From contig CM060187.1 in the NCBI GenBank assembly GCA_030549335.1, positions 52,782,203-52,846,202 on the forward strand: 64,000 nucleotides of DNA. Direction: 5' to 3'. This DNA comes from Pontederia crassipes. Its lineage: Eukaryota; Streptophyta; Magnoliopsida; Commelinales; Pontederiaceae. Below are positions 12,682-31,874 of the stretch, in pieces; positions within the stretch are counted from its first letter, which is position 1; the number at the start of each line of letters is the position of its first letter. The notes beneath the pieces are model-generated. The model worked only from the letters and a program-made list of their open reading frames with translations. It did no database searches and was not told the DNA's origin. Both the position numbers and the translations under genes were made by a program.

Positions 12682-15600
12682 CTACTTCTGTGGCGATGTG
12701 AGTTGTCTCAAGTTGTACTTGGAGAGCTCCTTGTATCTTTCAACCACACCAATGGAGCAGACAGTCTGCAGAAATTGCAGCTTTAGATTCCCACATATAC
12801 TTATGTTTTTGAAAAACACCAGAAGAGTAAGATCAATCTTCTCATGCATGGTTGACGATGCCGAGACTATCACAGAGCTGACAACCCAAGTCACGTTACA
12901 TTACTCTATATTGACATTTCTGTAACTAATGAGGCGCATTCAGATATCTCTATCCTAAATATGTAGAGAAGTAAACTAGTTTACACTATGAAAGAATTCT
13001 GGCAGGCAAAGAAAACCAAAAAGACATCCCAAGGAAAAGACAGGCACACAATTGTGAGCTAATTTAAAGTTGCTTTCTCTGTTTTGAAGAAAGGCAAGTT
13101 AATTTCTCAGATTATTGATGATCATTATTCATAGAAGTTATTTCCTACTTCGGTTTCAATTACAAGTATGCTAACGAGGTTTTATAGTTACATTCTAGTC
13201 AAATCAAACATGCATTTGTACTTAAACATTAATTGTCATACCGTCTCTTTTGCTTCATTGCAACAAAATAAACAAGTACGCTCAACATCTAGCCAGAAAA
13301 CATTAAATCTTACCTTGGCTATTTCAACGATAATGGTCTTATCTGGGTTATTAAGATCCACCTTATGAGGCTCTGGGACTGATTTGGCAACAGCATTTAT
13401 AATTTTCATCCTATCGACTCCAGTATTAGCGCGTGCTTCATATAGTACTGCAAACTGGACATTTTTTTTTAGAACAAAAAAGAATATCTTTTAATGAAAC
13501 TTGTTTCTTCCGAAATTAATTTGCTAAATTATAATTACGAACAGTAGAACAGTGAAAACACATAGAAAAGTATGATGATATTTCCCTGGCATGCAAAGTC
13601 CGCGTCCCACAGGTTTTTTGGAGTGAGAAAAAGAATCTAGGAAAGGACCTAAGGTAGCTTATAAGAACAAAGGAGAAAAAAATCTAATCACACAGGTTGC
13701 ATGACTTTACCACAAATATTGGCATTACCACGAATATTTGTATCTCACAGGTTTACATGTGTAAGAAAATCTCTATTTACAAAGAATCTCGTGAGGACAA
13801 TCAAGATTGAATTTGTTAGTTATTTGAATACACGACTTTAATAAAAACAGGTTTCATTATTATCTCAATAAAGACATCATACTGAATAGATAACCTCACC
13901 CTAGTTCTCCTAAAAAAACCTCACCCTAGTTGATTGTTGTTTTTTTATCTTTCGAAGTTTAACCTGGACCAACATAACTGCCTTTCTGAAGTCTACAGAT
14001 ACAACAACAACAACAACAAAGCCTTATCCCACTAGGTGGGGTCAGCTACATGGATCATACCACGCCATTCCGCTTTATTAGTAACCAAACCTTTCGGTTT
14101 CTGAAGTCTACAGATATTGAAATAAAAAAACTTAAAATCACAGATGTCACCTTTTGGGGAGTAGCAGTTTCACTTGGAAAATATTGACCGATTAGAGGAT
14201 CAATTGCTTTTAGAATTTCTTCTTCTGATGCATAGCATGTCAACTCAGCTGGCAAAAGTCTTAATATAAATCTGGACCAATAAATTTGTCAGAAACATAA
14301 TTCACATAAAGAAAGGAAATATATGCAACATACAAGATTCTGAAGGTCAGAAAATGGTATGATATTCACACCTTGACATATGCTTCCTCGTCGAAGCAGC
14401 TGAAGTCATCAAGTGTTGTACTATTTCAGCAGGACCCGGGTCACCAATTTTTTTGTTCATTCGAATGAAGGCAACACCATTACAACCAGAATCAACACTT
14501 ACAAAACGCCTCTATTCAGATCACAAAAACTTTTAGTCAGCAACCAGATATACTTTGGAAAACAAACAACACAAAGTACATGATGTGGAGAAAGGGCATT
14601 AGGCATATGAAGCTACACTAAGGTGTAATCCACCTCCTATGAATGGTAAATTATACAAAAAATTGATATTTGGAAATTGTCAACACACTTTAAGTAACAC
14701 ACGTATCTCTTTTTTTTTAGAGAGAGAATATGTGTCTCTTTGTTGGAAATAAATTAATAAGAGCATTTCATGGTTATCGGTATTGCAGGAATTCATGATC
14801 TACTGTCATAGCCCACCATGCCAATAAAATAGAACATGCCTCTAACAACAACAACAAAGCCTTATCCCACTAGGTGGGGTCGGCTACATGGATCATACGA
14901 CGTCATGAACATGCCTCTAACATGAAAAAAAAAACAATAAAAAATTATTATAATCCAAAAAAAGGTTCACAAATGGAGAAAAGAGTCCTCTAAAAAAATG
15001 GAGAAAAGAGGACAACCATACATCTATTACAAAGATTTTCTTGATTATGTATGCAGCCATCATAGTTACTAAAGAAGGGGCTCCTGGTGAAAAATTCATA
15101 AAAGCCACATTTTTCATCACCTCATTTTATCACCATTTTTTTTTTCTTAACAGCTTGCCCAAGAGTCAAAACATTGAAAACAGACGGTGTGTCTACAGGT
15201 GGGAAAGAAGAATAAGTCACTGAAAGGGCTATTTTCAGGAACAATTATTTAACAGACACTGAAAAGTTAAAATTAGACAGTTATTGGCTTATTGCATCAT
15301 CTTTAGTATTTTATAAGAACATAAGAGGAAGATATGCCTAAATTGCATTTGCATAATCAACAAAAGAACCAACCTTGTTCCTATCTCCAATTTCTTTGAG
15401 CTCGTCTTCAATTAATTCATCAATGTGCTTCTCATCAGCTTTAGATGTCTCTGCATTTTCAATTTGTGCTATTTGTTCTTCTGTGCGTTGTTTCTTTGAT
15501 GGCAAGTCCTCACTTTCTTCATTGTGCTGCGTAACTTCTTGATTCTTCTCATCAGAAGGATGAGCATCTTGTTGTTTTCGTACCTCCTCATTATCATCCG

Positions 15601-16657
15601 CACTTGCCTTAGCATCTGGCTCCTCATGAGCATCCTCATCCTCACCACTAGAGGAATCAGAATCCTTGAATATAACCTTTTTATTCAGAGGCTTGTCGGG
15701 TATGATTTTATGCTTGCCATTGGAATTTCCCCCTTGAACCAGTTCTTCATAAAACTTGCGGAAAAAAAGAAAACAAAAAACAGGTCCATTACTGAGCTTC
15801 ATCTTACATTTGGTAAAATTGTTTTACATTTTCAAGATAGGATGCTAAGAGATGGTATTACAACAGCAAAATTGCATATGATGAACGGCATGAAGACCAG
15901 GAGCACATATGACAAACAAAAGCACCAAACGGCAATAACTAAAACCTAGAGTCAACAGACTACATACATAAAGAATAGTTTCCGTTTCAAGCAGCACTAG
16001 AAAAAAAGTGAATTCGACTAGATAATCATGAAAACATCCAAAGGCCCGCCAGAGAAAGACTTTCACCAAGAACATGATCCGGATTCAGAATCCCCGCATG
16101 CATACAGTTCGAAATAACCCAATCGGAGAGCAAAGAAAGATCTCCCTTGGCGAAAAATATACACTACATCCAAAACCCAACAAAAGACGGCGACTTCAAT
16201 GAACAAAAAAAAATTGCACTTCACAATCCCCGCAGACAAACAGTTTCCGAAAAAAGCACAATCGAAGCGCAAAGGAAGACAAGATGTATAAAGATGGGGA
16301 AGGAAAAAGTGCACAAAAACATACCGAATCCAACAGATTAAGGGCTTCATTGGTGGCCTGGCGCTCCCTTCCTCCATCACAGGTGAGGAAAAAGCCCTCT
16401 ATGCCTGGACGCAAGGGGTATGCTCCTTTCTTCGCAGGTTTCTACAAAACCCAAGCACCCAACACGACACTATTACAGATCAAAAGATGTGCACGCAAAT
16501 AAAAGGAATCAACTTTCTCAAATCATATGGGTTTCCAACAGTAGAGAAGACTAATATTTCTTACCCCATAGGCATGATACTTCCTCTTGTTTCCCTTGCC
16601 GCCGGTGCTGTTCCGGTTGGAGTTGCCACTCGTCTTGGGCTTGTTCTCCGCCGCCAT
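12682..16657 (-). CDS. TAN1: THUMP-domain tRNA acetylation factor (THUMPD1/TAN1 family)
   Basis: Adaptor that binds tRNA and, with the NAT10/Kre33 acetyltransferase, makes N4-acetylcytidine in tRNA-Ser and tRNA-Leu; nucleus or nucleolus. Exons, high to low: 16657-16565, 16441-16325, 15754-15374, 14511-14372, 14271-14151, 13454-13314, 12765-12682. They encode 358 aa with all phases closing. The N-terminus is basic and low-complexity (MAAENKPKTSGNSNRNS). It is followed by GAYPLRPGIEGFFLTCDGG and RERQATNEALNLLDS, a Ser/Asp/Glu-rich linker (about residues 85-150), then the THUMP region with RFVSVDSGCNGVAFIRM, RFILRLLPAELTCYAS and FAVLYEARANTGVDRMKII. The conserved tail is GVVERYKELSKYNLRQL. The start ATG is the first in the GC-rich first exon. 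Two truncated SINEs sit in its introns. It is convergent with FPGS and divergent from the RRP17-like gene. Confidence 0.92.
14002..14097 (-). mobile_element. Au-type SINE, 5'-truncated (copy 2), TAN1 intron
   Basis: About 96 bp of SINE 3' end, CAA-repeat side to the left. It is bounded by identical 19-bp target-site duplications, 13983-14001 and 14098-14116 (TTTCTGAAGTCTACAGATA). It lies about 35 bp from the exon ending at 14151. Confidence 0.9.
14848..14906 (-). mobile_element. Au-type SINE, severely truncated (copy 3), TAN1 intron
   Basis: Only about 59 bp of SINE 3' end. It is flanked by identical 16-bp duplications, 14832-14847 and 14907-14922 (GAACATGCCTCTAACA). Confidence 0.88.
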
Positions 16658-18280
16658 TGATGAACGATAGGGTCGAGCGATTGGGTGGGGGGAATGATTC
16701 GACGAAGCGCTCGATAAAATAACGAGCTCGAGGGAGACTGCGCTCTGCTCACAGGGAGAGGGAGTTGGGCTCGCAAAACTTTTTAACCTTTTCTTTTTTT
16801 TTCTTTTTTGGGTTAAAATGTTTTTTTTTCTGAACGGGACTTGGACGTGAAAGCGGATTGGTTCGGTTTTCGATCTAAAAAATTAATTTTTATTTTTCGG
16901 ATTAGTTTTTAAATTAGAAAAATCATTCTAAAATTATTTTGGAAAAATAAAAATCACCTTTTAGCAAATCGATTTTTTTCAAGTGATTTTTTCGGAGCCC
17001 TACTTTTATATAATTATATTTTAAAAATATATGTAATAATTTAAAATTAATATAAAAATATTTAATTTTAAAAATTTAAAATTATTAAATTAGAGTTTGA
17101 TAATGTGATAGAAAAGTATGGAATTTTATACAAAAAAAATATTATATCTATAATAAAAGAATTATTAACACATGTATTAATTATATAAATAAAAAATCAT
17201 AAATAAAAATCGAGCTCCACGGGCCCGGCCTTAATTTTAGCGGATGAATTTTAATTTATTAAAAATCATCCTAAATTATATTCGGACCCTTAATTTTTTA
17301 TTTTTTTTTTATATTTTCGGGTCGGATGAATTTTTCGGATTGATCGAATTTTTCTTACACACCTACTTGAACTTCACCTTTTTCTATGGTGTTTGAAATT
17401 AACCTATATTTTAAAAATAATTCAATTAATTAATCTATATATATATATAAGCAAAGGTAAAATATTATTGTGAGCTCCTGATAATTTTTATTATTGATGA
17501 TGATAGTAAGTAATATATTTTGCTGTACAAATTACAACTATGTGATGCGATAGGTCATTTATGGCATAATGCAATTATTATAAGTTATCTGGATTCTTTG
17601 GATGGGGGTCAAATTGTAAATAATTTTGTTAGAATATTCGTGTGAAGTGAAGCCGCTCGCCAGAATGGAAACACTAAATTTTCACCGAGAACGTGCACCT
17701 CCCAAAATCTCGTCGATAACTAATTTTCAGTTTGATTCGATTGAGTAAGAGAGCACTTCATCTTTCTACTTATTTCTTATTTTATCTTAATTTCTCTTTC
17801 GAGAAGTTAATTCTTTTTTCATCACTTAAATTATGGCACGCGTGCAGATTTTTTTTTAAAACAACAAAAATAAAAGGGAATGAAAGCGTAACGTAGATAG
17901 ATTATGTCTTTTCAAGTTTTTGACAAATGTATTAATTCAATCAATCTTTCAAGTTTAAAAATTTTATTAATAAATAAATAAATAGCATTCCACTTTATTT
18001 TTAATTATTAATTTTATTTACAAATCTTAATTTTGCCTCATATTATTATTTATAATATTATGTGATGAAAATATAAAATATTTTTTAAAATATTTTGATA
18101 ATTTATTCTATTTAACTGTTATTTATATTATCAATATTCGTCAAACGATCATTTAAGTAGCAATAATTTATTTTAATAATTATTTAAATGTTCGGTTATT
18201 ATTAATAATGCGGCTCTAAAGCATTATATTTATCCCTTAAATTATTTCCTTTTTTGTGTGTGGAAATCTTGCGGTGCTCT
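16658..18280. other. AT-rich intergenic spacer between divergent genes
   Basis: Contains the upstream region of the TAN1-like gene on its left and long AT-rich low-complexity sequence. I recognise no gene or element boundary. Confidence 0.6.
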
Positions 18281-18330
18281 TGGGCTGACAAAGTGGGCAT
18301 GTTATTGGGCTGGGCTTTGACTCAAACCCT
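18281..18330 (+). promoter_or_regulatory. Site II elements and telo-box of the RRP17-like promoter
   Basis: Three TGGGCT site II motifs (18281-18286, 18306-18311, 18311-18316) are followed by a telo-box AAACCCT (18324-18330), just over 100 bp before the start codon. This pair is well known in promoters of plant ribosome-biogenesis and ribosomal-protein genes, with TCP factors on site II. It agrees with the product of the gene. Confidence 0.65.
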
Positions 18331-18383
18331 CCTTCCTCTGTCTCTTTTGAAAATAACGATCAAACGCCTTCCCATTACATAAA

Positions 18384-18413
18384 ATGCTGCAGGAGCGCCG
18401 CCGACGGCGGTAG
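18384..18413 (+). other. Possible short upstream ORF (9 codons)
   Basis: ATG followed by codons for LQERRRRR and a TAG, ending 25 nt before the main start. It acts as a uORF only if transcription begins upstream of 18384. That fits the promoter motif positions but is not shown. Confidence 0.35.
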
Positions 18414-18438
18414 AAGAAATTACCGGCGAGGGGAGAGC

Positions 18439-20520
18439 ATGGAGTTCGAGATGGCGGACGAGAGCGACTTCGACGACGAAGAGGTGATCGTGGGGGAGCT
18501 CCACACGGAGATGGTTCCGAAGCGCATCAAGAAGAGGTCGCTCAAGAACAAAGCCCTCGCTATCGAGTTCAACGACAAGGCACTTAAGTAAAGTTTGCTA
18601 CTTTCTTTTGTTTCTCCTTTTCTTCCTTACTTTGATTTGTTGTTCTGTCTGTGTAAATAATCAAAACTTGCTTTGTTTTGTTGAAATCGCTCAGTTATAA
18701 AACTGCTGGAATTTATCATCTCGCTTGCGAATTACTATGTTTGTTCTTCTAATTTCGCATCTGAAAGCTCGACTTTTTCTTTATTTTCTTATTATATTCT
18801 GGTTGTGTATATCTCTATGTCAGGCTCTGCTGTTCGTGTAGCTTCGTTGTCTAATTACATATTGTGACAGGGATTTCGTCACTGGATTTCACAAGAGAAA
18901 AAAGAAGAGGAGGAAAGAGGCTCAGCGCCAGTTGCAAGAGAAGGATAGGCTGAAACGAATTGACGCTCGCAAGAAGGTTTGCAATGTTATGCCTAACTTT
19001 TAAAGCTTTTTTGGTAAGCCAAAACCCAAAATTGTTTGACTTGTCACACTGGTTCATCTTAGGGCTTAATTATAGAATTGTGAAAATTGGTTCATCTTAG
19101 CTTTTACATGTTTTCTAGCTCATTGTTACCCGATGGCAGTCATATTTAAGTTCATTAAGATTTTTTGTTGAACTCTTGTTGCTTTATCAGTGTATGTTTG
19201 ACATTGCTTGTGTGTAATCTGAAATTAATATGAATGCAGGCCATCGTAGTTTTTTTTTTCTGTTTCAAACTTGAAATTAGCACCACATATATCAGTTTTT
19301 GCCATATATATTGGTTACTAATAGAGCGGAATGGCGTCGTATGATCCATGTAGCCGACCCCACCTAGTGGGACAAGGCTTTGTTGTTGTTGTATATGTAT
19401 GTATGTTATAGGTATGTATGTATTTATATATACTGGTTCATTTGGTCACTTGCTATTCCCAACTTTCAGTCATCCATATGTCAATCGTGAAGTGTTTTCA
19501 AGTTAAAGCATCAATCAGGTCCAGCATCATGGAGCGAAACAATCCACCAGACATAATATCTAAGAGTATTTTCTTAGTTAATTAAAATTATTTGAGTTGC
19601 TTCTATTTTGGAACTCCTCTATGACTCTATTTAACGTCTGTTTAACAAATCTTCTAAAAAAACGTTTGTTTAACAATATATTCGATTTAACTGTAGGTAT
19701 GTGATGTGGTCACATTTTATTTGAGATACTTATTCTTCAAATGGCACATTAAGAATGATTATGTTTAACAAATCTCCTCTATGACTCTATTTAACGTCTG
19801 TTTAACAAATCTTCTAAAAAAACGTTTGTTTAACAATATATTCGATTTAACTGTAGGTATGTGATGTGGTCACATTTTATTTGAGATACTTATTCTTCAA
19901 ATGGCACATTAAGAATGATTATGTTCATAATATGAAGGAACATTCATTCTGACCAGCATATAAAGTGTTTCTTGGTTTATATTGTAATTACTTGTCTCAT
20001 ATTGATTTATAGAGGAAGCAAGAACAGCTGGCTGTATATGGCATACTTCCGTCTTCTGAAGATCCTCAGGCTAGTTTAGAAGCTGATGATGATAATGCTG
20101 ATGCTGATCCTGAACAGGACACTGCAACTTTGTCAGGTATGTTGTAACTTGTAATGGAGAAGTCAAAACTATTCAAACTAGCATATGATGGGTCAACATA
20201 ACAATATTTACTCCTGCTCCTTTTTACACTTATTTTCCTCGACACTGTCCAAACTGAAATTTGGCTTGTATGTGAGTGAAGAAACAAAGACGTACGAAGA
20301 TGGAAATATGATGATCACGGTGACCACGAGTGAGCTCTCTCACGAGGATGACATTTTGAAGCAACAGGTTGCCCCAAAGTTGAAAATTGCTGAAAGGGCA
20401 GTTGCCTTGGCTGCAAAGAAGAAACCCTTGAAGCGAGTGACGAAGCATAAATCACGCCGGAAAGGTGGCAAGAAGCAGGGGTTTCATAAGGACAAGAGGA
20501 AAACAAAAAACAGACATTAG
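18439..20520 (+). CDS. RRP17: Ribosomal RNA-processing protein 17 / NOL12 family
   Basis: Nucleolar protein for pre-60S rRNA maturation (yeast Rrp17 is a 5'-3' exonuclease; the animal counterpart is NOL12). Exons: 18439-18587, 18871-18976, 20013-20136, 20282-20520; 205 aa. The signature lies early, around ALAIEFNDKALKDFVTGF followed by the basic stretch HKRKKKRRKEAQ. It continues with LKRIDARKKRKQEQLAVYGI, an Asp/Glu-rich middle, the motif DDGNMMITV-like EDGNMMITVTTSEL, and a very basic Lys/Arg tail ending KRKTKNRH. The start chosen is the first ATG of the frame; a second in-frame ATG four codons later is possible. The last acceptor is read as AG at 20280-20281, which keeps the frame. An AG at 20275-20276 would shift it. 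Intron 2 holds a SINE fragment and a 152-bp duplication. Confidence 0.9.
19310..19394 (+). mobile_element. Au-type SINE fragment (copy 4), RRP17 intron 2
   Basis: Carries ATAGAGCGGAATGGCGTCG, the GTAGCCGACCCCACC core and a TTG tail. The left edge is uncertain because flanking AT-rich sequence hides any duplication. Confidence 0.8.
19614..19925 (+). repeat. 152-bp direct duplication in RRP17 intron 2
   Basis: Positions 19614-19765 and 19774-19925 appear identical by eye, separated by 8 bp (period 160). The unit begins CTCCTCTATGACTC and ends GAATGATTATGTT. The junction TAACAAAT resembles sequence inside the unit, which suggests replication slippage or unequal exchange. The perfect match implies it is recent. 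Confidence 0.9.
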
Positions 20521-21115
20521 AAATGTCAACAAGGCCTTTTGAAGCATTTTTCTTGTATGCTGTTAAACATTGAGCTTTTTTTTTTTTGGCATTAGATGTA
20601 TGACATTTCATCACTTCAAATAACTGGTCCTTACCTTATGGAAACATAGTTATGGTCTTTTGTGGATATGGTGGGAATTACTTTACCCCACCAGCAGACC
20701 CTTTTGCAGAAATGAAGGCATGTCGAATAATAAGATAAAAATCACTGTTGAGTTTCTAATAGATCTCGAGCAACATCATCCGAATCTGAGCTTGTACAAA
20801 AGTGCAGTGTTGCTGCATATTAACCTCATCCTCTTGAAACTATTTTTTTTTCTCATTCAAGAACTCATGAGTGAGAGGAATCATGAGTTAGTACAAATGA
20901 GGAATCAGATCCTAACTAGTCCATCTTTCATTAATCTTTTATTTAATGTTAGTCCTTTGACTTTTGCTTCGATTCTTGAGTGAGAGGAAATTGTTTAGGC
21001 ATCGAGTGGGAGGTCCTTCAGAGATAAAGAGATATTTGGGAATACCAGCTTTTATATATACTATGAAACAATTTCTTTTTACATTTTGCACATGCCATCT
21101 TTTGTATAGGGAAGA
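20521..21115. other. Convergent 3' UTR region
   Basis: Lies between the stop codons of the RRP17-like (+) and hexokinase-like (-) genes and should hold both 3' UTRs. A minus-strand AATAAA at 20943-20938 suits the hexokinase-like gene. I see no separate gene. Confidence 0.5.
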
Positions 21116-28241
<7,126 letters not shown>

Positions 28242-28540
28242 CCTCCAGAAGCGGACAAAGAAAATAAAATAGAATCCCCACCGCCGCCGCCGCCGCCGCC
28301 GCGCCGCTTCCCTCTTCCCACGTTTACCGATCAATCCATCCACCGCAGGCCGTCGCCAGCTGCACCAGACCGCTGGAGCGACGCCGGAGGGGTTGGAAGA
28401 GGAAGGGTGTAGTGGAAGCCCAAGTGTTCGAGGGAGCGCCGAAGCGAAATGGAACAGCGAAAGCGACGCCAAGAAGCGAGGTTGAGAGAGAGAGGGGGAG
28501 GGGGAAAGAGGAAGAGAAAGGACGCATTGGAGAGAGAGGG

Positions 28541-28550
28541 GTCTATTTAA
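28541..28550 (-). promoter_or_regulatory. Candidate TATA box of the hexokinase-like gene
   Basis: TTAAATAGAC read on the minus strand is followed by a GA/CT-rich leader and lies about 300 bp before the start codon. The leader would be GC-rich and carry one two-codon upstream ORF (ATG at 28339-28337). Confidence 0.4.
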
Positions 28551-28559
28551 GGGGTGGTT

Positions 28560-29680
28560 TTTTTTTCTCTCTTCTTATATAGTATATATATATATATATA
28601 TTTATATATCTTAGAAGGAAATTAATTAATTAATTAATTGATTAAATTATAATAATGTTATATTGACAGCGAAGTGGTGAGCGTGCCGTGTGCCCACCTC
28701 TAAAAAGGAGGGGGGAGTTTTAAAATTGATTATTAAAAAAAGAAAAAGCGGGGGTTTTCTCGACGAAATGACAGATTTAGGCTTAAGATTTGAACTAAAT
28801 AACGGAACGGGGGCGAGGACTCCATCCGTAGCTGTTGACTGGTGTCGGTTGCCGTCCGATGGCGACTCCCCCCGTTCGCTTTTATTTAGCCCCCCGGAAC
28901 GTGCTTAAGCGGCTCCGTAAACAACCCTGTTTTTACAATCAATTACGAGAGATGCCACTAACGATCGCCGTTACGGGGGGGAATTAATCGTCGTCTCCGG
29001 GTCAACCGTTTGACCCCGCATTAACGATCCGCCCCCGGGGATAACTGTACCATTACTTTTTTAATTATTACTTAAACTTTAATTAATCCGTACGGATAAG
29101 TAACGTATTAAATTTTATGGCCTCATATTCTTTTGCCCGGAGTTAGAAGTCCAAGAGTCAAATTTTGCGTGCATGTTTTTTTTTTTTTTGTATCGCAAAT
29201 TTTTAACTTTTGAGTCATTATTCCTTCTTAATTGCTAAATAAAATTGACTAGTGTAAATCTCATACCTTTTGCGTTGCATTGTTGACCGATGTGTGCACT
29301 ATAGACGTATATATGTTATTATGTTAAGACTATAGAAATCAACACAACGGCGATTGAGATACCCCATTAGATGGTGGTGGACTCTGTGCACGCGATATTT
29401 GACGTGGAATCGTCACGTCCATGCGTCATCGACATGTCAACTATTACACTGCATGTAACACTTTTAGCGCGTATATATATATATATACATATAAAACAAC
29501 TGTGATGGATCACCTATTAAATAATGTATGTATATATATATATATATATATTATTTTAATTTAATTATATATGTGTGAGAGAGAATCTGAATTTAGTACA
29601 GCACGAAAAGAAAATGCATAGATGTATGGGGTTTTATACATGCATGGCGTACGTACGTATCTTCTATTATTATAATAATA

Positions 29681-29718
<38 letters not shown>

Positions 29719-29767
29719 ATTAGGGACTGTTACGTTTCCGTCGCCCATTTGCTGCGAGGTAACACGT
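28560..29767. other. Intergenic spacer with microsatellites
   Basis: Upstream region of the hexokinase-like gene, then AT-rich DNA. Includes TA repeats at about 28580-28600, 29471-29486 and 29530-29552, and an ATT repeat at 29665-29717. No gene recognised. Confidence 0.6.
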
Positions 29768-29780
29768 AAAAGCGTTGCAT
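29768..29780. repeat. Left target-site duplication of the LINE
   Basis: AAAAGCGTTGCAT is repeated at 35995-36007 just after the A-run of the element. The first few A bases may belong to the tail, so the certain part is AGCGTTGCAT. Confidence 0.85.
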
Positions 29781-29783
29781 AGC

Positions 29784-31874
29784 ATGACCTTCCAAAAAAT
29801 GAGCGACCTCGACCTCCACCCTCCCGACCCCCCACCCCCTCCCAACCTTCCCCCCTCTTCCTCTGGTCCTCCTCGACGATCGGTGATGGCCGGCGGCTCT
29901 GCTTTCATGTCATCTACTCCACACATCACTTCCCCACTCTTAGATTCAAATCCCCCTCCTATCCTAAATCACTCTTACTCTCCAGATTTCATCCTTGAAC
30001 CTCAAAGACCACAAACCCTAGATTTTTCCCCCTCTTCACATCAAGATCCGGTGATCCTGGCCTGCCCGAACTCCAATCTTCCTCCTCTTCTTCCTACCCC
30101 TAAACCTCCTCATTCTGCTTCTGATCGACAGGTCTCCTGGTCGGATGTCGTGAAATGCCGACAGCAGCCTGGCAAGATTCCCAGTCGACCGTTGAGATCT
30201 ATCACGCCAAACCAACTCCGAACGCTGAAGGCATCCATAACGGAGGAGGTCACCATTCCTGCTGAAGATACCGAGGCAAGATCTGAGGAGCTCCAGATGT
30301 GCCTTCTGGGTCGCACTTTTGGTCCTCTTCGTTCTGCAGACATGCTTATGGAAGATCTTACCCCGCAATGGAAACTTTCTGGATCTCTCCGAGTGCAGGA
30401 TATGGGTAATGGTTATACTATGCTTATCTTCTCTAACCTTTGCGACAAGCTGCAAGTCCTCACTGGAATGCCATGGCCGGCCTGTGGTACAACCTTCCAC
30501 GTTGCGCAAGCGAAGCCCTATTTCAAACCTTTTGAGGATCAACTTGCCTCAGCCCCTGTCTGGATCCGCTTTCCGAGTCTTCCCTGGGAAATTGACAGTC
30601 GATCGTCCCTCATACACCTGGTGAGTATCTTTGGACGGTTCCTTAAGGTGGACGATGGTGCTGCGAATGCCCGCTGCTGTATTGAAATTGATCTCTCACG
30701 GCCCTTGAAACAGGGAGTATGGATTAACCTGCCTGATAACATCAAATTTTTTCAACATGTCACTTATGAGAACCTGCCGATGTTCTGTTTCAGGTGTGGG
30801 ATGGTCGGACATCGGCTGGAGGCCTGCTCCAGGGCCGGGGCTGGAGACCGTGAGTTGGACGGCGGCTCAGGTTCATCGGTGCTCTTTTTCGGACCGTAGA
30901 TGAAGGCTCTTGGTGAAGGCCGGCGACCAAACTTGGCCGCCCCTTCGTCGGCTGATCCCCGCCGAGGCGAGCCGCCGGGGGCTGTGGCGGCCACCCCTCG
31001 GACTACCGCCCCTGCGCCGACGAGTTCGACCGGCCTGATGTCTGACATGCCACGTGGCCCTCATCCGACCGTTGGCATTGAGGCACAGGCTGTCATGCAC
31101 TCAGGCTCTTGCTCACGTGCTTCTGAACAACCGCCTATTGCAGATCACTCTCTTATGTCGTTGGATCCTCGTGGGACGGTTGATCGCACTGCACCTAGCA
31201 CGCACATCTTTGTTGCATCTGAGGCGGCTTCTGCGGACTGTCAGATCCTCCCTATGCCACTTCATCATATGCCACGTGCACTTGCACCTCCCTTGATGGG
31301 ACCTCCCCTTCTGAATGTGGTCGTCGAGAGACTCCCTGCCTTCTCTCCCAGCCAGTGCGAAAACCCTAAATCCCATCCTCAATCCTTTGGCACCCGGATC
31401 TCCTCTCCAGCATCAGCACCACCACCACCCCCACAATACAGCCAGTCCCCATCTTACATTCCAGGGCCTCTCCGACCACTCCATCAGGTTACCCCCCCCC
31501 CCCCCCCCCCGTCATTACCCAATGGTGGCCGGGATCACAGTGCACTAGTGAATCACGTGACTGTCCTGTTCTCAACAGCACAACCCTCTCCATCCTCGGA
31601 CTCCTCCTCTCATTGCGGTTCGGCATCGGAGCAGGAGGACACTAATATCGCTCCCTTTCCCCGTTCGGTGTCAAAGAAGGACAGGTCGGTGTGTAGACCT
31701 ATGCCTTCGAAGGCCTTGGAGACCAAGATACAGTTAAAGACCAAGCGACAGACAACCCAAAAAGGTAAGTCCAAGGTTCACACTTCTCCAAACACTAATG
31801 GAAAATCTAAAATTATGCAGGCAAGTAGACCATCCTCCAACCTTGGGCCAGCAGCGCTGGACCTCAACAAATGA
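29784..31874 (+). pseudogene. LINE ORF1 (DUF4283 plus CCHC zinc knuckle), one in-frame stop
   Basis: RNA-binding, gag-like protein of the LINE. The frame is open from the ATG at 29784 to the TGA at 31872-31874 except for a single TAG at 30897-30899, roughly 370 codons in. The N-terminus is Pro-rich. A DUF4283 domain spans about 30280-30770 (TFGPLRSADMLMEDLTPQW, MPWPACGTTFHVAQAKPYF). The zinc knuckle CFRCGMVGHRLEAC is at 30786-30827. The C-terminal half is Pro/Ser-rich and contains a pure C run of about 16-18 bases near 31492-31510 that keeps frame. The stop is the only lesion I see. Confidence 0.85.

Noticed and set aside
28242-28472. In-frame N-terminal extension of the hexokinase-like protein
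   Set aside because: The frame is open upstream to 28472, but the codon there is TTG, not ATG, and no in-frame ATG precedes 28241. The Arg-rich stretch is a by-product of a CCG repeat in the 5' UTR.
30036-30542. Long open frame on the minus strand inside LINE ORF1
   Set aside because: Antisense shadow of the GC-rich ORF1; no domain and no promoter.
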